A stretch of DNA of 64,000 bases from Salinispira pacifica (lineage in GTDB: Bacteria; Spirochaetota; Spirochaetia; DSM-27196; Salinispiraceae): NCBI RefSeq assembly GCF_000507245.1, contig NC_023035.1, positions 1,148,501 through 1,212,500 on the forward strand, in the 5' to 3' direction. Positions 17,271-25,931 of the stretch are shown here, piece after piece (within the stretch, counting starts at the first letter, position 1; each line of letters opens with the position of its first letter). The notes under the pieces were generated by a model. It saw only the letters and a list, made by a program, of their open reading frames with translations, ran no database searches and was not told the origin of the DNA. Made by a program: the position numbers and the translations under genes.

Positions 17271-18006
17271 GTGTACGCTCAGCAAACGCTTAATTTTTCA
17301 TCTGTTTCAGAATCACAGTATATACCACGTGGCCGGAATGAGCTTCACCGGATTTTCGAGCAACATTTTTCTGATTTCTGTTCTGAATACGACATGAAGT
17401 ATGCAACAGATTATGGCAAATTCCGTCTGCAAAGAATTGAGAACGCAGGAGAGAAATTTATTACCTGTGGCGATTATCTACACGGAATCGCACGCATCCG
17501 CTGTCAAAACAAAGATTGCGGCTATGACTATTTCAGACCATTTTCCTGTAAAGGGTTTTATCTCTGCCCATCCTGCAGTCAGAAACGAACATTGCTGCTT
17601 TCTGAACATTTCACTGAAGAGGTGTTCCTTGATCTTCCCTGGCTGCATGGCCGAGCAGGAAACCGCAGGTTTCCGACCAGGCCCCATCGACAGTTTGTTT
17701 TTACCCTTCCGAAAGTCCTTCGGCTTATCTTTCGCCGCAACCGCACACTCTTTGCCAAAGTTTCACGGTTAATAAACCAGCTCATTTCCGATTTTTATTC
17801 ATATGTAACCGGAAGGACTATTCGTTTTGGAATGATCGTAGCACACCAGACTTTCGGTGATTAAAGGTGCGTACCGCAGCAGCATGTGCTGATGCGAGGA
17901 ACGCACCGACAATGCTTCGTTGGAACCCGCATTTCCACTGCATCGTTCTTGAAGGAGGCTTCGACCAGGATGGCCAATTCTTTTATATTCCATTTTCCGA
18001 TTTAAG
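17271..18006 (+). pseudogene. IS91-family (HUH) transposase, broken
   Basis: Residues 1-197 carry the IS91 N-terminal zinc-binding region (CGDYLHGIARIRCQNKDCGYDY, then CPSCSQKR), and the frame stops at 17862-17864. After about 50 bases containing a palindrome, the frame resumes, shifted, with LRWNPHFHCIVLEGGF. That contains the HUH motif (His-x-His) of the Y-transposase. It runs to 18006, where an IS5-like copy is inserted. A short possible continuation (LWKRNNFGAGLL) follows that copy at about 19670. The tyrosine-bearing C-terminus is absent. Confidence 0.8.
17866..17910 (+). repeat. Palindromic insert within the IS91 transposase gene
   Basis: The segment GGTGCGT...ACGCACC, with an inner CAGCA/TGCTG pairing, interrupts the transposase just before the HUH motif and creates the frameshift. 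The flanking coding sequence matches the family on both sides, so it appears to be an insertion. Confidence 0.55.
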
Positions 18007-18026
18007 TAGGGCCTCCTGAAAAAACC

Positions 18027-19539
18027 CTATGCTGCCATATTACCATACCCCAATACCACGGGGAAATGAGACTTCGTAATTTTTCGGCTGCGTAGCATAG
18101 CTATGATAAAGACGTAAAAAAGATCCTTCCGAATCTTTTCCAGGTTCATCACCAGCATGATCATGGCCACCTGCGATTCACTGGTCTCAGCAAGCTTTGT
18201 CATTAATCGACCCATTGAGTACCGTCGTTTTGCTCTGCCAAATGTCCCTTCGACAGCTATTCTATCCAGCTCATCCTGACGGGCCAGCTTCTTTCGTTCT
18301 CGATTTTCTCCACGATCTTTCGGTGGACGACCAAGCGGCGGACCGGATAATCTGATTCCCCGTTCCTTGCACCAATTCCGGTTGCCCCTGGTGCGGTAAA
18401 TCTGATCGGCGTGTATTGATTCCGGATACACACCATATCTGTGCCTGTACTTTTCAGCCTGCATGACTAAATCACCAGACTCGTTGTATGGATCCCATGA
18501 ACAGCGATCGATAAACATGTACCCGTCAATATTGGCGGATGAAATCTTCATGCCGAACTCAACCGGGGTACCGGCTTTTCCCCTGACGATGGGTCGAATA
18601 TGGGGTTGGGAGATACTCACAATCCGGCCCGATATTCGATGATCTTTGGATTCATACATCAGTGCCTGCTGGCGAAAGACTTCCGAGATAACCAACAGAT
18701 TCCGGTACTGCTGCCGAGACAGGCTATTCAAGCCGACTACCGTCGCTAATTGCTCTATATGCCGGAGATTACGGCGTATGTACCCCAGCTGCTTGCGTAT
18801 TGCCTTGCGCATCTTGTTCTTGCTTGCTCTGCGCTTTTTGATGACAGCCAAAAAATCCTTTCGCGCTTTCTGCCGGTAGGTTCGGGGTTTTGTCGCCCCC
18901 TTGGGCCGTTCTGCGTGAAGAACGTCTAGGATGGTTTCCAGTTTTTCCCGGCTCTCATTTAAAAGGGAAAGGTCTGTGGGATATCGAATATCACCGGGCA
19001 CGCAGGTGGCATCAATCAGAAGCTTTCCGTTGTTTTCTACCTCAGGATTTTCTTCTTTTTCAGCTTCCGTATCATCTTTCGTTTTTTTTACGTTCTTCGG
19101 CAATTATCATTTCATTTGCCCGGGAAATCATGTCCATGCTGATTCGCTTTCTGAAATGAACCATCCCGGATGCACGGCCGGGCAACGAGCGTAGCGAGTG
19201 ACCAGGCATGGATGGATCAAAAGGAGCCTCATCCTGGTACCCCTGCATTCCGATGAGATATTGCAGGTAAGGCGTCTCACGAATCTGCTCCACGGTTTCC
19301 TCATCTGTAATTCCTAATTTTTCCTTTATAATCAGGGCACCCAGAGCTGTCCGAAACTGTATTGCCGGAGCGCCTTGCCCGCTTTCGATAGCAAACTGTG
19401 AGGCGTATTCTGCTTCTAAATCTTCCCAGGGAATTAAATCAGCAAGCTGTACCCAGCGGTTATTGGGGTTCAGTTTGCCTCCAAATGGGAGATAGAAATC
19501 TTCAAATGAAAGCTGCGTTTTGTCCTCAGTTCTATACAT
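18027..19539 (-). CDS. IS5-like DDE transposase, two overlapping frames (copy B)
   Basis: Translation starts at MYRTEDKTQL (19539). The first frame encodes the DUF772-like DNA-binding part and ends at a TGA about 15 bases after a run of eight A (near 19082-19089). The second frame, entered at that run, encodes the catalytic part with Asp in LLIDATC, Asp in SIHADQIY and Glu in VEGTFGRAKRRY. It ends at 18027. Fused length would be about 500 residues, normal for this family. Either the gene is decayed or slippage on the poly-A run makes the full protein. Confidence 0.85.
19165..19206 (-). repeat. 42-bp palindromic insert in transposase copy B
   Basis: This has the same position and nearly the same sequence as the insert at 10387-10428. 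Copy C has a clean empty site (Met-Met) at the corresponding place, 26392-26397. Confidence 0.8.
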
Positions 19540-19721
19540 AATCCCTCCCGCCAAGAAAACAGGTGCAAGGGTTTTTGCCTGGTTTTCGCAAAAACCGTGC
19601 ACTTCATGCACAAATTCTAGCAGTATTTCATTTATATGTATAGGGTTAAGGTTTTTTCAGGAGGCCCTACTTTGGAAACGGAATAATTTCGGGGCCGGGC
19701 TATTAACGTGCCTTGACGGCG

Positions 19722-19752
19722 GGGGGCCTTATATGTGTTATGTAGCTCATTT
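19722..19752 (-). other. Possible attC half-site after the DUF6933 gene
   Basis: On the minus strand, just after the gene's stop, CTACATAAC occurs as the start of a possible attC. No inverted GTTATGT partner was found before the IS91 remnant. It may be a truncated recombination site or chance. Confidence 0.25.
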
Positions 19753-20298
19753 TCAAATTTCTTCACTTAATTCTTTTAACTTTTCAATTGGGAAGAACCC
19801 ATCTCCAGAGCATAGAACCGGTGTCTCATTCAATCTCTTATTCAAAAAGTAATTATTCTTCGATTTATTGTTTGGATCAGGAAGATCTATTCGCTCCAGA
19901 TAATATGGAATCATTAGCATAAAATCATTCATCGAACCCAATACGCTTCTGCTATGGGTTTTAACCAAATTTACTTTCGCAGTGCTGGATCCAAGTAGCT
20001 TTTCGATTTGAGTGTCAGTAAAATTTTCTATTCGTAAATTTTTAATAAGATTGTGGATAAACAGATCATCAAAATTGCGAAGATCTTCTTTGATTATATT
20101 GAAGAGAAGAAATGAGAATCTACTAAGATCATGAGTGAAAAGAATTGCTTTGCGGCGATTAAAATAGGTTAGGTTTGAATGCCAAAAATGAATTGAGCTT
20201 ATTGTTTGTTTGGGTAATGCTTTGAAGGACACTTCTTTAATCTGATCCTGAATCTTTTTCGTGCACCCAATGGTAATCTGATTTCCTGAATTATTCAT
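19753..20298 (-). CDS. DUF6933-like protein coupled to VapBC
   Basis: The 181-residue protein begins at MNNSGNQITIGCTKK. It shows the family's hallmarks: an N-terminal CTKK, a SIHFWHSNLTYFNRRKAILF segment, FTHDLSRFSF, and a conserved LVKTHSRSVLGSMND near residue 130. DUF6933 proteins have no established function. The start codon overlaps the end of the VapC gene (ATGAATAA), so the two are translationally coupled. It is AT-rich like the rest of the island. A longer upstream start inside VapC is less likely. Confidence 0.75.
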   Translation of the reverse strand: MNNSGNQITIGCTKKIQDQIKEVSFKALPKQTISSIHFWHSNLTYFNRRKAILFTHDLSRFSFLLFNIIKEDLRNFDDLFIHNLIKNLRIENFTDTQIEKLLGSSTAKVNLVKTHSRSVLGSMNDFMLMIPYYLERIDLPDPNNKSKNNYFLNKRLNETPVLCSGDGFFPIEKLKELSEEI

Positions 20299-20707
20299 AC
20301 GCGAAAATATTCCTAATCTTTTCTTTGTCGATGGTCCGGTAAATATAATAATCATTATCGATTGTTATAATTTCCTTGATATTCAATTTTTCAGAAATAA
20401 AAACCAGTGATGCATCTGCAAGATCCATTGGAATATCTGAATATTTTTCTGAGAGAGAAATAATCCTATCCAAACCTTCGTATTTTATTTCTTCAATTAT
20501 TATGCCTCCAAGCCTAATCCATCTTAGAAAGTCAATTTGAGCCTGAACATTGAAAGAGAGCATGTGAGACACTTCAGTGATAACCGGCCAGGTACTTATT
20601 AATCTTCCTTTATAATTTTTAAGGAAATCAAAGATCGATTGGTAATATTTATCATTTTTATTAAAAAGTGCGATTAAAGGACCAGCATCAATGAGAGTGT
20701 TTTGCAT
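20291..20707 (-). CDS. vapC: PIN-domain toxin, VapC family
   Basis: The 138-residue protein has the PIN-domain acidic residues in order: Asp in NTLIDAGPL (residue 7), Glu in VITEVSHML (about 45), Asp in PMDLADASL (about 94, 97) and Asp in ITIDNDYY (about 117). VapC toxins are magnesium-dependent RNases that cleave tRNA or rRNA. Its start overlaps the VapB gene by 20 bases. Confidence 0.9.
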   Translation of the reverse strand: MQNTLIDAGPLIALFNKNDKYYQSIFDFLKNYKGRLISTWPVITEVSHMLSFNVQAQIDFLRWIRLGGIIIEEIKYEGLDRIISLSEKYSDIPMDLADASLVFISEKLNIKEIITIDNDYYIYRTIDKEKIRNIFAYE

Positions 20708-20933
20708 TGAGCTGTTCCTTTAGCCGGTATTTATATTCTGAGGAGAGATTTGAACCTGCGCCATATTTTCCAAAAAATTCGAGGCCTAATTCATAAGGTG
20801 GTTTAGATTGATAATGAAATTCGTAATATTCTGAAATTGCTTTTTTGATAATTTCTGATTTAGTAGTTTTTTCTACTTCTATTATTTGAGCAAGCTTATT
20901 ATCAATTTCATCATTTAAGCGGACAGTTGTCAT
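20688..20933 (-). CDS. vapB: Ribbon-helix-helix antitoxin, VapB-like
   Basis: The 81-residue protein begins TTVRLNDEIDNKLAQI, the beta strand and first helix of a ribbon-helix-helix (CopG/Arc) fold, followed by KTTKSEIIKKAISEY as the second helix. The C-terminal half is the likely VapC-binding tail. It would neutralise VapC and repress its own promoter. A short palindromic stretch TATTACGTATTGTAATA (20944-20960) just upstream is a candidate operator. Confidence 0.85.
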   Translation of the reverse strand: MTTVRLNDEIDNKLAQIIEVEKTTKSEIIKKAISEYYEFHYQSKPPYELGLEFFGKYGAGSNLSSEYKYRLKEQLNAKHSH

Positions 20934-20943
20934 TCAATCCTCC

Positions 20944-20960
20944 GTATTACGTATTGTAAT
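20944..20960 (-). promoter_or_regulatory. Candidate VapB operator
   Basis: TATTACGTATTGTAATA is an inverted repeat (TATTAC...GTAATA) 10 bases upstream of the antitoxin start, in the place where ribbon-helix-helix antitoxins bind. Confidence 0.45.
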
Positions 20961-20992
20961 ACTAGTTTGGATTGAAAATCAATACTAAGTCT

Positions 20993-21110
20993 ACATAACG
21001 TCCGCATCAGCTGCAATTTTGTCCCGAAGGGTTGGCGTAGTTTTTGAAATGAGCGAAGCGACTTCAAAAACTATGACAAAAAAATTGTCAGTTGCATGCG
21101 TTTGTTATAT
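20993..21110 (-). other. Integron attC-like recombination site (118 bp)
   Basis: On the minus strand the site starts ATATAACAAACGCATG and ends GATGCGGACGTTATGT. The ends are imperfectly complementary over about 30 bases with unpaired bases, as in attC folding. An inner perfect stem AGTTTTTGAA/TTCAAAAACT surrounds a small GCGAAGCG hairpin. The ends resemble the RYYYAAC/GTTRRRY consensus with one mismatch each. Length and TAACAAACGC start resemble Vibrio-type attC sites. It sits between the Res gene and VapB. No integron integrase is in the window. Confidence 0.65.
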
Positions 21111-21174
21111 GGCCCTCTGATTTACAACCTTCTTCCGCGCCCCCACCGAAGCACAGGACGTGCGGAGGTGGTTC

Positions 21175-23787
21175 TTATTCAACAAGAGTTTTAAAACTAT
21201 CATCAAACTCCTGCTTTTTAATTCTTTCATTGTAAAAAGGCATTCCTAATATATTAAAGTCCTTATTCTTCCAAAGAACCTCTATTTTATGTTGATCTTT
21301 AAGCTCTTTCAGAAAATCTTCTTTCCATTTATCTGTTTGTATTAGATGTTCGCCTTTTGGTTCAATAAAAACTTGATACTGGATGCTTATATCCTGTTCC
21401 TTTTTAGATAGGAAAAGTAGGAAGTCTGGTTCAAAGGGTCTTCCATCTTGGAAATTGAATATTTGGAAGTGTTTTTCATTTCTAACAAGATAAACAGTAT
21501 CATATTTTTCTTTTAACTTTTCATACATTTTATCAATATAACGAACCAAGTATTTTTCTTCAGAAGTTCCATAATTCTCATTGAATACATACCAATCTTT
21601 CTCAGATAGATCCATTTTAAGCTCGGTATTTCTTGTTTCATTCTGACCGATACCATACTCCTGATCGCCGCTATCATTCACATATATATTAAGTCGTTTG
21701 TTTTTCAGTTTCTTTTTAATATAATATGGTTCAAATTTTTTGGTTCCTTTGAATTCTACATTTTCACTGGAAATAGTATGACTAACTTTTTCCAGAACCT
21801 CTATAAGAATTTTGAGCTCAACTTCGGGCCTTAGTTCATTAAGAACGGACTCTGGCCCTTCTAATTCTATAGAAACATTCTTAAGATAATCTTCTGAGAT
21901 AATAAACTCGCTTATTGATTGAATATTGGGGAGAAAAGACTTCAAATTATTAAAATGGTAAAAATCAAGTTTACTAAGTGCTTTTCTAACTACTCTATTA
22001 TCAAAATCCGAAATTTTGAAATCTTTGATTTTATAGGTTCTATTTCCAGAATCTTCACTTTCAAAGATTGCTGTCGCAATTCCATAGCCGGTTTGCAATC
22101 TTACTTTGTGTGTTTGCTTTGTTATAGTTGTCGGTAATGAAAAGATGTCCTTCCGGTCATTTTCAATTTTTTGATTCAAGAAAACTAATCCATTATTATA
22201 AAAATCACTTTCTTTGAAATCAAACTTCAGATCTAATTGAATTTCTCTCGATTCCTTCGGTTTTATCCCCATTTCATGTAAGGCTTCATTCAGCTCATGT
22301 ATATATTTAGGGTTATAAGCACTGTGATAATAGAGTTCTTCGCAGATACGGAGCTCATTATCAATATCTTCATCATATTTTCTCTGGAATTTTGGGTCTG
22401 TTATATCCAGAGAAAAGGGACAATAACGAGCACCTCTTCCTATTAGCTGGGCTTCCGAAATGGTTGTTTTTCCAATTTGTCCTGTTTTAGTATTCTTATC
22501 TCGGGTATTATACAGTCGCACAATATCAAAAAGATTGAGAACATCCCAGCCTTCATTCAGCATATCAACAACAAAGATAGCCCTGTATTCATTATCAGGG
22601 TCTTCGAGTGTGTTTACTGCAATCTGCTTTTCTTCTGATTCGGATTTACTATTTACAACAATACATTTATCTTCTGAAAAATCCTCTTTTATCTCATCAA
22701 CAAGGCTTTGTATGTTGATATTATTATCTTTTATGTAACTAAAGACTTCTTTAATTGAATTGTCTGCTGTAGCTGAATTAAGTTTATTAATATCGGATAT
22801 TTTAAGTGTTTTAATCTTGTCTGTAAACTCGTCAAAGAACAATTTACTATCGTCAATTTTTTTCGATTTAAGCAGCACAACAGGTTTAATATGGAGTCTG
22901 TTCTTCTCGAATATTTTTCTTCTAAACTGGCTCAACAGACAGGCTTGCAATGCTCTGTCAATATTGCTTATGTCCGCTTGCAGAACTTTCACCTCTTTTG
23001 AATAACCATCAAGTCGGAACTGTTTTAGAGAGTAGTCGAACAGTATTTTATCAAAATATTTATTTGCCACATCTTCATTTGATAAATCAGCGGTTGCCGT
23101 AAATTCCAATAATAGGTTTTCAATGTTTGAGCGAAAAATCCTGTTTACCGTACCTTCCCATGAAGTAACTTCTTCAAACAGAGTCTTTGTTAAATCTTTT
23201 TTTCTTTTTGTTTCAGCATTGATATGGTGTGCTTCATCGGATATTAGAACGATTTTTTTATCAGAGAAATCTTCATAGGTTAAAGAATTTTCTCTCGGAG
23301 TGTTTAGCCTTGAATGTAGTCCCTGAATTGTTGTAAAGACAATGTTGATATCATCTTCATTTACTGCCTGAAAGTTATCTACCTCCTTAACCGTCACCTG
23401 TTTGCTTGAAAAACTAAGTGATTCCGCAAACAGATATTTAATTGAAGCCGGATTAAGAAAGTTTTCCCTTGTTTTGTTGATGATATTTGTACTGTTTACA
23501 AAAAACAGAAAGTTGCGATAACCCTGTTCATAGAGATACAAAATAAGCCCTGCCATTATCAGGGTCTTACCACTTCCGGTTGCCATGTGAAACAAAATCT
23601 GAGAAGGTTTTTGTCTGATAGTCTGGTTATTGTAATAAAACAGAAAGCGTGAAAAAGCTTCTTCCTGATATGGTCTTAGTTCAAAAGTCGAATTAAGATT
23701 AGACTTTATGCTTTCAGGTATTTCCGGTAATGTCTGCCCCAGTTCTTTAAATGCAGTTATTTTTTGCTCTAAGGTTTGTCCATTCAT
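21175..23787 (-). CDS. res: Type III restriction enzyme, Res subunit
   Basis: The 870-residue protein is a superfamily 2 helicase-nuclease: Walker A in HMATGSGKTLIMAG (about residue 67), DEAH box in LISDEAHHIN, TAT motif LEFTATADL, and motif VI IGRGARYCPF. A C-terminal PD-(D/E)xK nuclease core follows, with FEPDFLLFL and FIEPKGEH (about 790-820). Length is typical for Res. It translocates on DNA and cuts when complexed with Mod. Its ATG overlaps the mod stop by four bases. The frame is intact although mod is disrupted, so Res is probably inactive now. Confidence 0.93.
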   Translation of the reverse strand: MNGQTLEQKITAFKELGQTLPEIPESIKSNLNSTFELRPYQEEAFSRFLFYYNNQTIRQKPSQILFHMATGSGKTLIMAGLILYLYEQGYRNFLFFVNSTNIINKTRENFLNPASIKYLFAESLSFSSKQVTVKEVDNFQAVNEDDINIVFTTIQGLHSRLNTPRENSLTYEDFSDKKIVLISDEAHHINAETKRKKDLTKTLFEEVTSWEGTVNRIFRSNIENLLLEFTATADLSNEDVANKYFDKILFDYSLKQFRLDGYSKEVKVLQADISNIDRALQACLLSQFRRKIFEKNRLHIKPVVLLKSKKIDDSKLFFDEFTDKIKTLKISDINKLNSATADNSIKEVFSYIKDNNINIQSLVDEIKEDFSEDKCIVVNSKSESEEKQIAVNTLEDPDNEYRAIFVVDMLNEGWDVLNLFDIVRLYNTRDKNTKTGQIGKTTISEAQLIGRGARYCPFSLDITDPKFQRKYDEDIDNELRICEELYYHSAYNPKYIHELNEALHEMGIKPKESREIQLDLKFDFKESDFYNNGLVFLNQKIENDRKDIFSLPTTITKQTHKVRLQTGYGIATAIFESEDSGNRTYKIKDFKISDFDNRVVRKALSKLDFYHFNNLKSFLPNIQSISEFIISEDYLKNVSIELEGPESVLNELRPEVELKILIEVLEKVSHTISSENVEFKGTKKFEPYYIKKKLKNKRLNIYVNDSGDQEYGIGQNETRNTELKMDLSEKDWYVFNENYGTSEEKYLVRYIDKMYEKLKEKYDTVYLVRNEKHFQIFNFQDGRPFEPDFLLFLSKKEQDISIQYQVFIEPKGEHLIQTDKWKEDFLKELKDQHKIEVLWKNKDFNILGMPFYNERIKKQEFDDSFKTLVE

Positions 23788-24678
23788 GCTTTACCGCCAT
23801 AGAACTTGTGATTCAGCTTTTTATCTTCATCGCTGATACTGTAATCAACATCATCTATTTCAGAATATGGTACATAGAGCATATTTTTATCAAGCGTTTC
23901 AATAAGAAAGCGTTTCTGATCTTTAAAGGGAAGTTTTTCAAACTCGTCTATACTGGCATTGATTGTTTTGATGTCCACTTTGTAGGAGATAAATGCTTTA
24001 TCCTGCATTTTTTTCCAGATTTTGAGTAATGATTTTGCGTCTTTAGTTTCATTTATTTTATCAATATATTCTTGGTTAGCTTTTGAAAGCTCGCAGTAAG
24101 TGAAAGAACCGCCACCTTGCCATTTAACATCTTTGGAAACACCTGTTTGATCATAGTTATTTGAAGGTATTAATTCATCATTTTTTTCAATGTTTTTACC
24201 AATAACATTTTGCAGTCTTATAACAGAATCGTTCTTTCCATAATCTAATTGTTCAATACCTATAAATCTGCGATTCATTTTTAAAGCTACGGCACAAGTT
24301 GTACCTGAACCTAAATGATAATCAAGTACGATATCATTTTCGTTTGTAAATGTTGAGATTAATATCTTTAGGAGCTGTTCAGGTTTTTGACCGTTAGGAA
24401 AACTTACACCTCCTTCTCTTGTAACATTATTCCAATTTAGTTTATTCCATAGAGTTCCTAACTTTTCCTTTTTGTATAAATTATTATCTTCAATAATAGT
24501 GACATTTGAAAACCAACTTACTAATCTTTTTTTAGATCCTACAAAATGAACAGTTGTTTTTTTACCTTTATTTTTCCCTGATGTAGGGTAATATTCAATG
24601 TAATATAAATTTTCATCCTTACCTGTAGCTTCCTGTACTCTTGTTCTTATAGATGTTTGAGCATTTTCTGTCGTAAAT
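23784..24678 (-). pseudogene. mod: Type III methyltransferase Mod, 3' piece
   Basis: This piece carries the SAM-binding motif LDYHLGSGTTCAVAL, the following NRRFIGIEQL, and the C-terminal Mod segment ending YGGKA. Its upstream edge is the IS4-like element at 24679. The 9-base target duplication GTCGTAAAT (24670-24678) is repeated at 27570-27578. Joining across the element gives KIFTTENAQTSIRTRVQ without a frameshift. Confidence 0.92.
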
Positions 24679-24692
24679 CACTGCTGTCCGGT

Positions 24693-25847
24693 TTAATTTC
24701 CAGCCCCCTCAAAAAGCCAAAGATTTGATGAAATAGGGGAAGGTGGAGGCGGATGAAATAATTCGGAGATATCCCGGCGATCCAGAATGGTTAACTTGAG
24801 GACCTGCATTATTTTTTGAAACGTCGATTCAATTCCATGTAGTACCTTCATCATCCAAATGAGAACATACACAATTAATGCTATCCAGATTTGACTCCAT
24901 ACTGCATTCTTACTCGTTCCGAAGAAAGTTTTAATTTTCAGATTTTGCTTGATCCATTTAAAGAATAGCTCAACCTGCCAGCGTTCCTTATAAATATCCG
25001 CGATCTCATGTGCTGGCAAGTCGAAGTTGTTTGTGAGAAAACGGTATACCTTCCCATGCTCCGGATCTTTATACGTAACCACTCGGATCAGGTCGGGATA
25101 GTTTGCTTCGGCACTATCTTGGGTAAACTTCATCCAAGCATCTTCAAGTACCGGCCCATCGGGATTCTTATGGTATACAAGAGTTGTTCTCACCCTGGCA
25201 TTCTTCTTTAATCTGGTTACGAATGTAACGTCATCTAATTGCAATTTGTGAAATGACTTATAGTTATTATACCCCCGATCAAAAACCATAATATCTCCCT
25301 TCTTGCGGGGAAAATCTAAAAGCGTATTCGTCTCATGGAGTTTACCGGTACTCAGCTGTACATAATTTGGTAGTGCGCTGTCACTGTTATAGCTGGCGTG
25401 CAGTTTTATTGCCCCCTTTGTTGTACGAAACTGAGCCCAGTCATAGCGCGAGAGGCAGAGGTCGATTGTCGTGGCATCAATGATTTGCAAGGGATTGCGA
25501 AAACGGTGGTTCGGCGTATGCATTGTACCTGCCTGACCAAGGAGCTGATAAAATAAATCCTTAAAGATATCACTGCTGCGTTTTGCCAGGGCATCAGCGA
25601 CAGTGGATTTTTTTACCGGCGCCATGCCGGCATGATAGAGTTTAGCATGCTGGGAGTGCATGGTTGCTATGACTTCATTCAGACTGAATGCCTGTGAAAC
25701 TTGTGCATAGGTCATTGTTTTAAGAAGAAGATCTGTGGAGAGGGTCCGTATTCCTTTATCTCCATCGTGCAAATCGACAATTTTCTTGAAATCATATCGT
25801 GAAATGACGCTATTCAATGTGCCAAGCACCGTGCTATACTTTTTCAT
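24693..25847 (-). CDS. IS4-family transposase
   Basis: The complete 384-residue DDE transposase has an N-terminal domain of about 110 residues. Catalytic residues follow: Asp in QIIDATTIDLCL (about 125), Asp in IMVFDRGYNNYKSF (about 190), and Glu in the family signature YKERWQVELFFKWIKQ (about 288-303). The gene fills most of its element and is intact, so the element may be mobile. Confidence 0.93.
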   Translation of the reverse strand: MKKYSTVLGTLNSVISRYDFKKIVDLHDGDKGIRTLSTDLLLKTMTYAQVSQAFSLNEVIATMHSQHAKLYHAGMAPVKKSTVADALAKRSSDIFKDLFYQLLGQAGTMHTPNHRFRNPLQIIDATTIDLCLSRYDWAQFRTTKGAIKLHASYNSDSALPNYVQLSTGKLHETNTLLDFPRKKGDIMVFDRGYNNYKSFHKLQLDDVTFVTRLKKNARVRTTLVYHKNPDGPVLEDAWMKFTQDSAEANYPDLIRVVTYKDPEHGKVYRFLTNNFDLPAHEIADIYKERWQVELFFKWIKQNLKIKTFFGTSKNAVWSQIWIALIVYVLIWMMKVLHGIESTFQKIMQVLKLTILDRRDISELFHPPPPSPISSNLWLFEGAGN

Positions 25848-25931
25848 GCTAGTAATTTCCTTTTGTGTAATGGTTTAGTGGTAAACACATTATGCACAGA
25901 TAAAAGGCAAATTACTAGCTTTTTTTATTTA

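Larger units (their letters stand above)
18009..19667 (-). mobile_element. IS5-like element, copy B (complete, 1659 bp)
   Basis: Perfect 18-bp terminal inverted repeats GGGCCTCCTGAAAAAACC bound the element, flanked on both sides by TA (18007-18008, 19668-19669). It lies inside the IS91 remnant. It is 41 bases longer than copy C: a 42-base palindromic insert less one base in the poly-A run. Confidence 0.95.

Noticed and set aside
20944..21174. Possible CRISPR or rRNA-like structure between vapB and res
   Set aside because: The strong inverted repeats are one long imperfect palindrome, not regularly spaced direct repeats; attC explains them better.
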